Source: Candidatus Mycoplasma liparidae | Lineage (GTDB): Bacteria > Bacillota_I > Bacilli_A > Mycoplasmatales > Mycoplasmoidaceae | NCBI GenBank assembly: GCA_009884515.1 | Contig: RHHX01000002.1 | Location: forward strand, 248,001-312,000 | Length of the DNA stretch: 64,000 bases | Direction: 5' to 3' | Part shown: positions 54,182 to 64,000 of the stretch, piece after piece | Layout: every line of letters begins with the position of its first letter | Position numbering within the stretch: position 1 is the stretch's first letter | Made by a program: the position numbers and the translations under genes | Notes under the pieces: model-generated | What the model was told of the DNA's origin: nothing | Database searches by the model: none | The model's input: the letters and a program-made list of their open reading frames with translations, nothing else

Positions 54182-55999
54182 TTAATTATCTAAAATATCT
54201 AGCAATAATTTTGTGCTATTTTTTTCATCATCACTATTTTTTATTATATCAATATTTAAATCTTTTTGTAAATTTATGTCACTTGAAATTTGTTTTAAAA
54301 TAGCTGCATATCCTTTTGATAGATCCCTATCAACCCCAATTACAATGTTTAATTCTTGAAAAGTTTTTTCAAATCAATTATTGAATATTTCTGATTGAAT
54401 AATTTTATTAAAACCATCGGCACTTGTTTTGTTTTTAAAAAGAATAACACATCCTTTTTTTGATGTTATTAAAAATTTCTCAGCAAATTGAAGTAAATAT
54501 AATTCATTAGGAAAGTCATTTTTTTGAAGAACTTCTAATAACTTTTCATTAAATTTTTTCTTCTTTTCATTATCGATATTATTAGCAATCTTTAAAAAGA
54601 TAGTTTCTGTTGATTCAATAATATTTATTCTTCTTTTTAATGTATTATCAAAAGGGATTGAGCCAGAAGTTTGTTGACTTTGCTTTTCTTTAATTTCTCC
54701 TAATGTTTGTTCAAATGGAAATTCCTGGATTATCGATCCTTTTTTGTTTTTATTTTTTAAACTTTCAATATTAATAGGAGTTATCTTAAAGATGTTTTTA
54801 TCAAAAGATACTTGGTCTTTTTCTTTATCATAAACTGGAATGTTTATTTTTATTTCTGTTTTAATTTCATTAATATTAGATTGATATTCTTCTATTTTAT
54901 TTTGAATTTTTTCTGAACTGTTTTGGTTAAAAACTTCTGCTGCTTTTAAAGCTAATATTTCAAAATTAAATCTTGGTTTATAACATTTTTTAATTTTGAA
55001 AAGTTCTTTATTTCACATATCAGCAATTTGGATTAATTTATCAAAATTATCAGTCTTAAAATCATCAATGTTTAAAGATGTTAATTTTTTTAATAATAAG
55101 AAGTTATTCGTTTTAAGATAAATAACTTTATCTAAAATTATTTCTAATAAATCATTTAAAAGAATATAAAAATCAATTCCTTTTTTATCAAATTCATTAA
55201 TTACAATAATCATTTCTGGATAAGAATAGGAAAAAATTAAATTCATAAAATTAATTTTATTATTAATATTTAATAACCCAAATATTTCTTCAACATCAAC
55301 TAATTTTATCCTTTCAAATAAAGTACTTAGTTGATCTAGAACAGAAATAGCATCTCTAGCAGAACCATCAGCAATATCAACAATAGTAATAATAGCTTCG
55401 TTATCAACTTTAATTTTTTCATTAACAGCTATTTCATTTAAAAGTTTTATTAATAAAATATTACTTATTTTTCTAAAATCATATCTTTGACATCTACTAA
55501 TGATTGTTCCAGGAATTTTATTAAACTCTGTTGTTGCAAAAATAAATAAAATGTGACTGGGAGCTTCTTCTAATGTTTTTAAAAAAGCATTTCAAGCATT
55601 TGTTGTTAACATATGAGCTTCATCAATAATATAAACTTTATATTTTAATCTCATTGGTTGATAAACAACTGTTTCAATTATTTTTCTAATTTCATCAACA
55701 CCATTATTACTTGCTGCATCAAGTTCTAAAAAATCAATTGATTGATCAATACTTAAACAGTTTTCACATTTGTTACAGCAATCAGAAAATTCTAAATTTA
55801 AACAATTAACTGATTTAGCAAAAATTTTAGCTATCGAAGTTTTTCCTGAACCTTTTGGTCCTGAAAAAATATAAGCATGGCTTATTCTATTAGAATTAAT
55901 TGCATTAATTAAAGTTTGAGTAATTAATTTTTGATCAATTATTTGTGAAAATTTAGTTGGTCGATATTTTCTATAAAGAGCTACTTTGGATTTATTCAT
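54182..55999 (-). CDS. dnaX: DNA polymerase III subunits gamma/tau
   Basis: A 605-residue clamp-loader subunit: YRKYRPTKFSQIIDQ, Walker A SGPKGSGKTS, the zinc site CCNKCENC, DEAH (VYIIDEAHMLTTNAWNAFLK), LEEAPSHILFIFATTE and SRCQRYDF, then a long tau-type C-terminus. ATG 55999 (MNKSKVALYRKYRP) is the natural start; an in-frame TTG six codons earlier overlaps the flippase-like gene. No frameshift slippery site is needed to explain the frame. Confidence 0.96.
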
Positions 56000-57749
56000 T
56001 AATTCTCTTCCCTTCAAAACTATCTTTATATCTAAATTTTAAAGAAATACTTTGTGAAAAGAATTTAAAATCTTCTTTTAAGAAAATATAAGAATTGAGT
56101 AATGAGATTCCAATAATAGCAAATGGCATTAAAATAGATAATAATAACGCTAAAACTTTACTATCATTAGGCAGGGCTTCAACATTTTTGAAGTTAACTA
56201 TATAAACTATTGCTACTGAAATATAAGCAACAAAAATTGGAATTAAAGGTTTTAAAACATTTTTAATAAAAAAGTTTTTTTCATAATTAATAATGTGTAA
56301 TCTGATATGTTTTGAAACTAAAAAATATTCAACAATAGCACTAATAATTCAACCCATTATTATTCCTAAAAATAACGCTATTGTAATTTGATCAGGCGGA
56401 AATGAAAAACAAAAAATTAAAAGAAATATTGTTGTTGTTGTTAGTAATGTAATAAATTTAATAATGGTATATCTCAAGATTTTATCAAAACAGCCTAATA
56501 TCGGCATTAAATGTTTATATGGTAATGATATCCCTTCTATAATAAACGGAACTATTAAACCAATAGTTAATGTTAGATTTAAAACTATCGTTGTTTTATT
56601 TGCTAATAAAGAATACATAAATGGTGCAAGAGTAATAAATGATAAAACAAGAAAACTAATATTTAATATTGTTCCAAAATGATATCTTCTAAAAGTTTTA
56701 AAAGAAAATTTTCTTTCATCAGTATATTCCTGGGCAATACTTGGTAAAGATGCATCAAAGACAGAATGGAGTATTTCTGAATATCCAATCAATATTAATA
56801 AATATAATGAAAATTCACCAACAGCTTTAAAAGTTGGAAATAGAACGCCACCATTACCATGATCTCCATGAAAAGGCATACCAATACTACCTAAAGTTAA
56901 AATTCCAAAAACAACAAAAATAATTGAATTTAAATCTGTTCCCATTTGTTTTAAGAAATCAGTAGCAATAGAAATAAAATTATTTTTAGATATTTTTCTT
57001 GTTTCTGCTTTTACTTTTCGATATCAAGGAAGATGTTTTCTTAAATAAAATCTAGCAATCATTAATACAAATAAGGTTTTAGATGCTAGAAGAAAAGTTA
57101 TTATTATATTAATATTCATAAATGAAATATGAATATGACCACTACTTTGTAAGAGTAAAAGAGTAATTATTATTCCATTAGAAATAAGCATAAAAAATAT
57201 ATTTATAAAAGTTGAATAAAAATTCTTCTTATAAATAAATAATAAAATCGTTGTTAAAGGTGTTACTCCAAAAATAATTAAAGCTTCAGTTGAATTTGCT
57301 AAAATAAATAAAGTTGCTTCATATCAAGGAATAAATTCAAATGGGTAAACACTTGTTGTTGGAATATTACCACTTTCTCAAAACCAAGGAAATATAAAGG
57401 CTAATATAACAATAAAACTAATATAAAAAATACCTATCTTTCGATATTGAACTTTTAAATTAGCAATGATTAAATTAGCATCATCAGTTCTATTTTCATA
57501 AATAGGATCATAAAGTTTTTTTGCACTAACATTATTAATACCAGCATGAGAAAAATTAACATAAGGTAAAAACCCTAAAATAACTGATAAGAATCCAAAT
57601 GAACCAAGACTAAAAGCATTTGTAATTAATGAACTTCTTGTAAACGCAAGGATTAATGTAATTAATGCCAAAATAATTGATGCTGATGCATTAATTACCG
57701 TTGTTTTTGATAGTGAATATTTATTTTCCTTATAAATAGCTTGATTCAA
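55992..57749 (-). CDS. Polysaccharide/lipid flippase-like multi-span membrane protein
   Basis: A 585-residue protein with about fourteen hydrophobic spans, in the MATE/MurJ/Wzx-like (MOP) layout. The N-terminal part starts with INASASIILALITLILAFTR followed by LITNAFSLGSFG, as in Wzx transporters. The start is TTG 57749 (NQAIYKENK), supported by a GGAG site eight bases ahead; no ATG is in place. It overlaps dnaX by 8 bases and follows the HAD gene by 4. It may export a glycan or lipid; the substrate is not shown. Confidence 0.8.
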
Positions 57750-57753
57750 TATT

Positions 57754-58602
57754 TTACTCCAAATTTATCATTTTTAATAGTTCTCTAACAGCACCGTTTT
57801 CATTATTATCATATTTAGTTATTCTTCTTGCTGATAATTTAGGACTTGTTGAAGCATTTTTCATAGCAATTCCTCAAGTAGCAGTATGGATCATACTTAT
57901 ATCATTATCACCATCACCAATAGCAAAACATCTTTCAAGTGGAATACCATAATATGAACTTAAATATTTAAGAGCACTTCCTTTTGATACATATTCAGAA
58001 TTAATTTCAATAATATGAATGCTATCAATTGTATAATTTCTAATAATTAGTGTTGGTGCTATTTCTTTTATTTCAAAAAATAATTGATTCATTTTTTCTA
58101 CATCTTTTATTAAAATAAGAATTGAACAAATATTTTTCTTAAATTTAGTGATATCTGCATCTAAATGTCTAATTTTAACTTCATCTAAATGGAAAAAAAT
58201 AACCATTTTGTCATAAAGTTCAGACTTTTGATATTTTTTTCAAAATCATGGGTTATTTGTATCCTCAATAATTGCATTATCAATTAAACTTATAATTTTT
58301 TCATTTGAAAAAAGAGCTTTGGCAATTTCTTTACTAAAAGTTAAGGGAATTGTATATTCATTACCTTTTTCAAAATTATGAATAATTGAACCATTTCCAG
58401 TTACTAATAAAGTATCTAAATTTAATTCATCATAAATCTTTTTAGCCCCTCTTATAGGTCGTCCAGTTGCTATACAAAAAATATCGCCATGATCAATTAT
58501 TTTTTTAACAGCATCTTTAGTAAATTCTGTTAATTTACTTTCTGAATTTAGTAAAGTTCCATCTAAATCACTTACTATTAAACATCTTTTTTTACTTATC
58601 AT
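57754..58602 (-). CDS. Cof-type HAD-family phosphatase
   Basis: A 282-residue HAD hydrolase of the Cof/YwpJ class: VSDLDGTLLNSES (catalytic Asp-x-Asp), CIATGRPIRGAKK, VTGNGSIIHN, then the C2-type cap, ending with AIGDGDNDISMI (motif IV). It dephosphorylates sugar phosphates or flavin-type metabolites in vitro in relatives; the substrate here is unknown. It overlaps trpS by four bases. Confidence 0.93.
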
Positions 58603-59597
58603 TTTAAGCTCATTTCTTTTAAAAAAAAATTCATATTTTTTTTAGCTATTATTCTGGCTTTTTCTTTACCGATATAAAGAATGTTCTTTATTTCTTCATC
58701 AGTAATTTTTTTTTTATTATTTTGGATATTCAAAATAAAATTGCAAACAAGATCAGCAACCTTATTTTTGAAAATTCCATAGTTTTCAATATCTTTAAAT
58801 TCATTTTCAATTTCTTCAATTGATTTGTTACTAATGTATTTATAAATATTAATTAAATTAGAAATACCTTTTTGATTAATGGTATCAAATTTAACTTTAT
58901 TAAAATTATCGGTTAAGGAATTATTAATTTTTTTTCTAATATCTTTTTCAGAATCAGAAATTAAAATTGTTCCTTTTGGATCATTTGATTTAGACATTTT
59001 TACTTCAGGATTAATTAAATCCATAATTCTAATATTAATTGTATTTTGAGAAGGTTCTGGAATTTTAAAAATTTCTTTTTCAAACTTATTGTTTATTCTA
59101 ATAGCAACCTTTTTCGTTAATTCTAAATGTTGTGTTTGATCATTGCCAACAACAACAAGGTCAGATTGATATAATAATATGTCAGCAGCCATTAATGTTG
59201 GATAAATTAATAAACCTGTTGGAATGTACTCTGTTTTATTATCAGCTTTAGATTTTGATGACTTGTCTTTGAATTGAGTCATTCTATTCAATTCACCTAT
59301 TGTTGTATTACAAGCAATAATATAACCAAGTTGAGTATGTTCTGGAATATCACTTTGATTAAACATGATATTTTTATTAAAATCAAATCCACAAGCAATT
59401 AATGTTTTAGCTAAATCGATTTTATAATCTAAAAATTGTTTTGTTGTTAAATTATTAGTAGTAATTGCATGTAAATCTGCTATAAAAATAATTACTTCAT
59501 TATTCTTTTGTAAATTAATTAATTCTTTTATAGCGCCTAAATAATTACCTAAAGTTATATTATTAGAAGGTTGTATTCCCGCAATTACTTTTTTCAT
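58599..59597 (-). CDS. trpS: Tryptophanyl-tRNA synthetase
   Basis: A 332-residue class I enzyme: AGIQPSNNITLGNYLGA, QSDIPEHTQLGYI, VVGNDQTQHLELT and KMSKS (200-204). This synthetase must charge tRNA(Trp) that reads both UGG and the dominant UGA codon. It starts its own operon with the HAD and flippase-like genes. No T-box was seen in the short upstream region. Confidence 0.96.
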   Translation of the reverse strand: MKKVIAGIQPSNNITLGNYLGAIKELINLQKNNEVIIFIADLHAITTNNLTTKQFLDYKIDLAKTLIACGFDFNKNIMFNQSDIPEHTQLGYIIACNTTIGELNRMTQFKDKSSKSKADNKTEYIPTGLLIYPTLMAADILLYQSDLVVVGNDQTQHLELTKKVAIRINNKFEKEIFKIPEPSQNTINIRIMDLINPEVKMSKSNDPKGTILISDSEKDIRKKINNSLTDNFNKVKFDTINQKGISNLINIYKYISNKSIEEIENEFKDIENYGIFKNKVADLVCNFILNIQNNKKKITDEEIKNILYIGKEKARIIAKKNMNFFLKEMSLK

Positions 59598-59667
59598 TTT
59601 TTCCTATTTCTAAAATATACATTATAAAGTAATTAAAATTTTATAAAAAATAATAAAAATTAAATAG

Positions 59668-59696
59668 TTGAAAATCATTAAATAATAATGTATATT
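59668..59696 (+). promoter_or_regulatory. Promoter of rpmB
   Basis: TTGAAA (59668-59673), a 17-base spacer and TATATT (59691-59696), 24 bases before the ATG. AGGAG lies between. Confidence 0.7.
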
Positions 59697-59720
59697 ATAA
59701 ATTGAAATATAGGAGTGTTT

Positions 59721-59918
59721 ATGTCTAGAGTAGATGATATAACAAAAAAAGGTCCACTTTTTGGTAATACAAGATCTCATGCTATGAATCACTCTCGTAG
59801 AACTTGAAATCTTAATTTACAATCTGTTGTAATTAAAGATGGTCCAAACAAAACAAAAAGAGTTAAAGTTTCGGCTAGAACTATGAAAACTTTAAAAAAG
59901 AAAAACTTATTAGCTTAA
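59721..59918 (+). CDS. rpmB: Ribosomal protein L28
   Basis: A 65-residue L28 with KKGPLFGNTRSHAMNHSRRT and VSARTMKTLKK. It is a single gene with its own promoter, an AGGAG RBS and a terminator. The Cys pairs found in some L28 are missing, so this is the zinc-free form. Confidence 0.95.
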
Positions 59919-59937
59919 TTTTCCTTAAATTTTGTTA

Positions 59938-59978
59938 ATAAAAAAAAACATTCATTTACTAATGAATGTTTTTTTTTA
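59938..59978. terminator. Bidirectional terminator rpmB / rpe
   Basis: Stem ACATTCATT/AATGAATGT with a TACT loop and long A and T tracts. It lies between the convergent genes and touches the rpe stop codon. Confidence 0.85.
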
Positions 59979-60629
59979 TTATTTTGTAACCAAATTAATC
60001 ATTTTTAATTTATCAGTTTTACTATAATTAGCAAAACTACTTCCTGAAACTACATAATCAACTTTATCAATAATTAAAGAAATATTATCCAAATTAATTC
60101 CGCCATCAATTTCTATTTTTAAAGTATTGTTTTTTTCTTGTTTATATTTAAAAACAGCTTCTAAATTTTTAACACCTTCATTCATAAATTTCTGTCCACC
60201 TTTACCAGGTATAACTGTCATTATTGTAACAATTTCACAATGATCTAAAAAATTAACATAATCTTCGAATTTTGAATCTGGTCTAATCGCAATTCCGCCC
60301 ATAAACTTTTGTTTTTTTAGATTATTTAAACACTCTAAAACAATTTCTTTACTAACTGCTTCATATTGAAAAGTATAAGAACTAATATTAAATTTTGATA
60401 AATCTTCTAATCATTTCAAAGGATCTCAAACCATAGTATGAACATTTACTTTTAAATTCATATCCAAAATTGGTTGAATATGTTTAATATCGAAAGCTGT
60501 GCTATTAACATAAGAATCCATAATATCAAAATGGATAGTGTCAATACCTAATTCTTTAGAATAATTTATTTTTTCCATTAATTTTTCTTTATTGAATCCT
60601 AATATTGATGGTTCTAAAATTTTATTCAT
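59979..60629 (-). CDS. rpe: Ribulose-phosphate 3-epimerase
   Basis: A 216-residue TIM-barrel: ILEPSILGFNKEKL, IHFDIMDSYVN, TVIPGKGGQKFMNEG, IEIDGGINLDN and VSGSSFAN carry the active-site Asp residues and metal ligands. It interconverts ribulose-5-P and xylulose-5-P. The gene overlaps the upstream HAD gene by 8 bases. Sequence between about 60303 and 60425 is continuous with TGA as Trp. Confidence 0.94.
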
Positions 60630-61485
60630 TATAAACTTCTTTCATTATGAAATCATGAATTGCTGATGTTTCATTAGAACCTATTACATAATTAGCTACT
60701 CTTTTTACATTTTCTGAAGCATTTTCAAAAGTAACTGAATTCTTGAATTTTTTAAGCATTTTATAATCATTATCTGAATCACCAAAAACGTAGATATCAT
60801 CATTATTATTAATATTTAATAATTTAGCTACTTTTAAAATAGAGCAGTATTTATTAATTCCAAATGGATTACAATCAATATAACAATGTTGAGGTTTTAA
60901 AATAGAAATATCTTTTTCCATCCCAACTTGTTCCTTAACTACTTGATAAACTTCTTCCCTTATAAAATATTGAGCTTTTAGAGCGATATGAATAATGTTC
61001 TGATTTAAAGTATCTTGAACATTTTCAAAATTACTGTAACTTTTAATAACTTCTTCAATATTTTCTCCACCGAAAAAATGAGGGCATTTAATACTACTAA
61101 AATCCGTATTGAAATTTACTTTATAATTTTCATTTAACGTACTTCAATGAAAATCTACTTTGTATTTTTTTGCTAAATTAACAAAGATATTAATTATTTT
61201 TTTATCAATATATTTTTCTGTAATAAAAATAGGTTTTGAATTATTAACATCTGTAATAACTCCGCCATTAGAGGTTATTACATATTTTTTTATTCCTATC
61301 TCTTTAATATAACTTAATGTGGAACTATAATGTCTACCGGTTGCAAAAATAACATGATATTTATCACGAATTAATCTCTTAATAGCCTTTGCTGCTGAAG
61401 GATTAATTATTCTAAGATTATTAGTTTCTTGATTTCTATATAACAAGGTTCCATCTAAATCGAAAACAAATAATTTATTTTTCAT
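60622..61485 (-). CDS. Cof-type HAD-family phosphatase
   Basis: A 287-residue HAD phosphatase: FVFDLDGTLLYRNQE (Asp-x-Asp), IFATGRHYSST, ITSNGGVITD and VFGDSDNDYKML. Start ATG 61485 (MKNKLF) has a GAGGAA site close before it; the ATG 10 codons earlier lacks one. It is coupled to rpe by an 8-base overlap, and a sugar-phosphate substrate is a fair guess. Confidence 0.92.
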
Positions 61486-61588
61486 ATATTCCTCATATTT
61501 ATTGTAATTATACAATTAATGATTAATTTATACAATTCTCTTATTAAGATTTAAATTATTTAATATGATTTTTTGTTAAACTTTATAC

Positions 61589-62317
61589 ATGAATAATGAA
61601 ATAGCAATTTTTATAACAGTATTATTAGCATTTCTTGTAGGTTATTTTTGAGGAAGTTTAATATGATCTACAATAATAGGTAAATTTTATTATAATATAG
61701 ATCCTAGAGATTTTGGTAGTGGGAGTGCTGGTAGTACTAATACTGGTCGTTTTTTGCCTAAAAAAGTAAAGATATTAGTTTTTATTTTGGATGCTTTAAA
61801 AGGAATTATTCCTGTTTTATTAATATATTTATTTCAAAAAACTGTACTAGGTACTTATTTAATTCAAACTGATAAATTTAATTCTTTTTTATTAGCTTAT
61901 TTAGCTGGATTTTTTGCTATTTTAGGACATGTTTCCCCTGTCTTTTTTAAATTTAAAGGCGGGAAGGGAATTGCGACTTTTTTTGGTTTAGTTTGTATGA
62001 TATCTATTTTAGTTGCAATTGTTGGTTTTGCATTATGATATATACTATTAAAAATTACAAAAACTGTTTCATTTGCATCTATAGTATCTTCATTATTAAC
62101 CATGGTTTTTATTTTTATTCCTGGTCTAAATTATTTTTATTTATTAGATAGTGAATTTTCTTCTATTTGAAGTTATCTTTCAACAGATATTTACATAACT
62201 GTTTATATTTTTATGCTATTACTTTTAGTTAATATAGTTGTTATTTATTCCCACAGAAATAACATTCGTAAATTAAATGAAAAAAAAGAATATTCTTATC
62301 AGGAAATTTTTATTTAA
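61589..62317 (+). CDS. plsY: Acyl-phosphate glycerol-3-phosphate acyltransferase
   Basis: A 242-residue membrane enzyme that begins phospholipid synthesis. The PlsY motifs are DPRDFGSGSAGSTNTGR (motif 1), GHVSPVFFKFKGGKGIATFFG (motif 2, first 20 residues given as GHVSPVFFKFKGGKGIATFF) and YSHRNNIRKL (motif 3). There are five to seven spans. ATG 61589 has no Shine-Dalgarno, so it may be leaderless. Its end overlaps the opposite gene by 8 bases. Confidence 0.94.
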
Positions 62318-62813
62318 TTGAAATATTAAATTGATCATAATAAACTTTATAATTATTTTGAATATTGTTTCTTTTAGATCAACGTACATCTATTGATAAT
62401 TCTTTATCATTTTTATTAAGTTTATACTTTGGTAATATTAAAAAGTCATCAATATTTTTAAAAGCAGGAATAGATTTTATTGTTTCTGTTAATAGCAATA
62501 AAATATTATTATCAATATTTTTATAAACGAATACTATTTTATCTTCAATATGTTGTTTATTAACATTAGTAAAAAGATCTATTGATTTCTTTTTATTGAT
62601 AAATTTATTGATTTTATATTTCATATGTTTTTCATTACTATGTTTATCCAATAAAGTTTCTTTTCATGTTTGATAATCAAATGAATCATCTGGCTTGGAT
62701 GTTATACTGTTGTAATCATAATTAATAAAAAGAGTTAATACTACTGAACTTGTTATTGTTAAAAGTGCTATTAATGAAATTAACATATTTTTTTTAGATG
62801 ATTTGATTGCCAT
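62310..62813 (-). CDS. Hypothetical protein with N-terminal membrane anchor
   Basis: A 167-residue protein with a short positive start, one hydrophobic span (about 10-31) and a polar Lys/Asn-rich remainder outside the membrane. No Cys is seen, so it is not a lipoprotein. The start (62813) overlaps the upstream hypothetical gene by 20 bases. No family is recognised. Confidence 0.7.
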
Positions 62814-63831
62814 TAATATAATCCTCCAAATTTTCAATAATAGTGTTTTCTATTATTGTTCTATTAATCAAATTACTCTTAATGTTTTCAGTGAAATTAA
62901 AAGGTTTTTTGATATTGACTCTTTTAATTTTATTTTTAAATTCAATATTAAATGAACAATTAATAAACCCATTTGAAATATGGGGAATAAATATTCCTGA
63001 ATAACCATCTTTAATTGCTAATTCTAATGTTTTAGTTTCATCATTAAAATGAAATTTTTCATCAATATTTAATGAAAAATCCTTACCAAAAAGATATTTG
63101 TTACTAACAGAAAATTTTAATGATTTCAAAACATTATCAATATAGTAATCAATCGAATAATTAATTTGGGACAATATGATGTTTTCAATATCATATTTCT
63201 TAAAATTAATTATTGTATTAATTGGATTTTTAATATCAATAAAATCATCTGTTTGATATACTAATAAATCGTTTGAATCATTAATATATGGGTTTAAATT
63301 AATATTCCCATTTACATTATTAATTTCATAAAAATTAGAATAAACAACATTAAAATCAACAGTATTTTTATTTACTTCATTAATAAAAATATACCTATCA
63401 ACATCGTTATCAAGACCAGTAATAACATAATCAGTTAAAATATTTTGATTAAATATTGGTTCAAAATTAAAATTAATATTTTTATTATTTTGAATATTTT
63501 CATCTAGATTTGATTTTTTTGTATCTAATATAAAATCAAAACTATATTGATTAATGTTATATGCTGGATTTTTAGTATTAATAATTTCCTTTGCAACATA
63601 TTCTTTTTCTCATTTAAGTGGTACATTTAAAACTGATGAAAAGTATGTTTTGAGGTTTAAATAAAAGGCATTAATTGGTAAGAAAGAATTTGAATAAATA
63701 TAAAAATATCCAGTAATATTTCATGAACCGTAATTATCATCAATTAAAACATTGTCAATTCATGATTTATAATAAATACTTGGATTTGATTCATTTAAAT
63801 CTGGATATGTTGGTTTAACAAAATATGACAT
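62794..63831 (-). CDS. Hypothetical protein, 345 residues
   Basis: A soluble protein rich in Asn, Asp, Ile and Tyr without signal or membrane span; several TGA codons are Trp. Many beta-prone segments are seen (NINFNFEPIF, YIFINEVNKNTVDFNVVY, FSLNIDEKFHF). Start ATG 63831 (MSYFVKPTYPDLN). It overlaps the anchored protein that follows by 20 bases; the two probably act together. No family is recognised. Confidence 0.75.
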
Positions 63832-63953
63832 TAATTTCTCCTACAAATTATATAAGAGGGTTTTTATTAAAAATACTAAATAAAAATATAAAAACAAGAC
63901 TTTTTTATCAATTTTCTTCTTTATTTTAAACTGTTATTAATAATTTTCTGTTA

Positions 63954-64000
63954 TTATTTCGGATATTTTTCAGGTCTTTCAATCATCATTTTTTTAATAA
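63954..64000 (-). CDS. 3' end of a gene running off the right edge
   Basis: Open from the edge to TAA 63954, ending KKMMIERPEKYPK. Only about 15 residues are visible, so no family can be named. A real gene end is suggested by the gap to the next gene (63831) and the lack of other open frames. Confidence 0.35.
   Translation of the reverse strand, partial: IKKMMIERPEKYPK

Noticed and set aside
54182..55999. Programmed frameshift in dnaX giving gamma from tau
   Set aside because: No clear A-rich slippery site with a following hairpin was found at the expected place; A runs are common everywhere in this genome.
1..64000. tRNA or rRNA genes
   Set aside because: No cloverleaf or rRNA-like segment could be recognised by eye; a covariance search would be the proper test.

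Overview
This 64 kb window is a piece of a mollicute (Mycoplasma-type) chromosome. The DNA is extremely AT-rich, and UGA must be read as tryptophan: nearly every conserved gene (sodA, valS, gatB, dnaB, rnr, asnS, dnaX, pepF and others) is interrupted by in-frame TGA exactly where its family has Trp. There is no cell-wall pathway, intergenic gaps are tiny, and lipoproteins and ABC transporters are prominent. Gene content (arcC, BMP-type nucleoside/sugar ABC operon, gatCAB, P-type Ca2+ ATPase) fits a mycoplasma, possibly of the pneumoniae group. I cannot fix the species. A superoxide dismutase is uncommon in this class.

Layout. (1) 1-14 kb is accessory. It starts inside a Z1-domain helicase-like protein that converges on an AIPR-family protein, a pair typical of MORC/MutL-associated restriction-like defence loci. 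Then come a polytopic membrane protein, sodA and an LRR lipoprotein. From 5.9 to 12.9 kb a segment (permease-1 tail, permease 2, LRR lipoprotein) is present twice. Each copy keeps one gene and has lost the other. Between the copies lies a plus-strand two-gene module: an SMC/RecN-like ATPase with a hydrophobic, membrane-like segment in its coiled coil, and an MBL-fold hydrolase. (2) 11.8-20.5 kb is a BMP-type ABC importer operon (minus strand) with two intact and one dead substrate-binding gene. (3) 20.6-23.8 kb is an ABC-2-like exporter plus a repeat-rich cytosolic protein. (4) 23.8-34.8 kb is a dense minus-strand run: Ca2+ ATPase, yneF, engB, valS, trmL, trmB, and gatC-gatA-gatB with a zinc-ribbon protein. 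(5) 34.8-43.9 kb holds a lipoprotein, the rpsF-ssb-rpsR-rplI-dnaB replication/ribosome operon, a TrxB-like reductase, rplJ-rplL with a clear L10 leader, rnr and secG. (6) 44-53 kb holds a CoaE-like kinase, rplM-rpsI, smpB, pepF, arcC, an ABC exporter, asnS and pgsA. (7) 53-64 kb holds recR-ybaB-dnaX, a flippase-like protein, two Cof-type HAD phosphatases, trpS, rpmB, rpe, plsY and unrecognised hypothetical genes at the right edge.

Genes are packed into operons with 1-20 base overlaps (TAATG and ATGA junctions). Operon ends are marked by A-tract/T-tract hairpins that often serve both strands and sometimes include the last codons of the flanking genes. The most likely novel biology is the SMC-MBL module between the reciprocal duplicates, followed by the Z1/AIPR pair, whose AIPR start codon sits on the edge of a palindrome.
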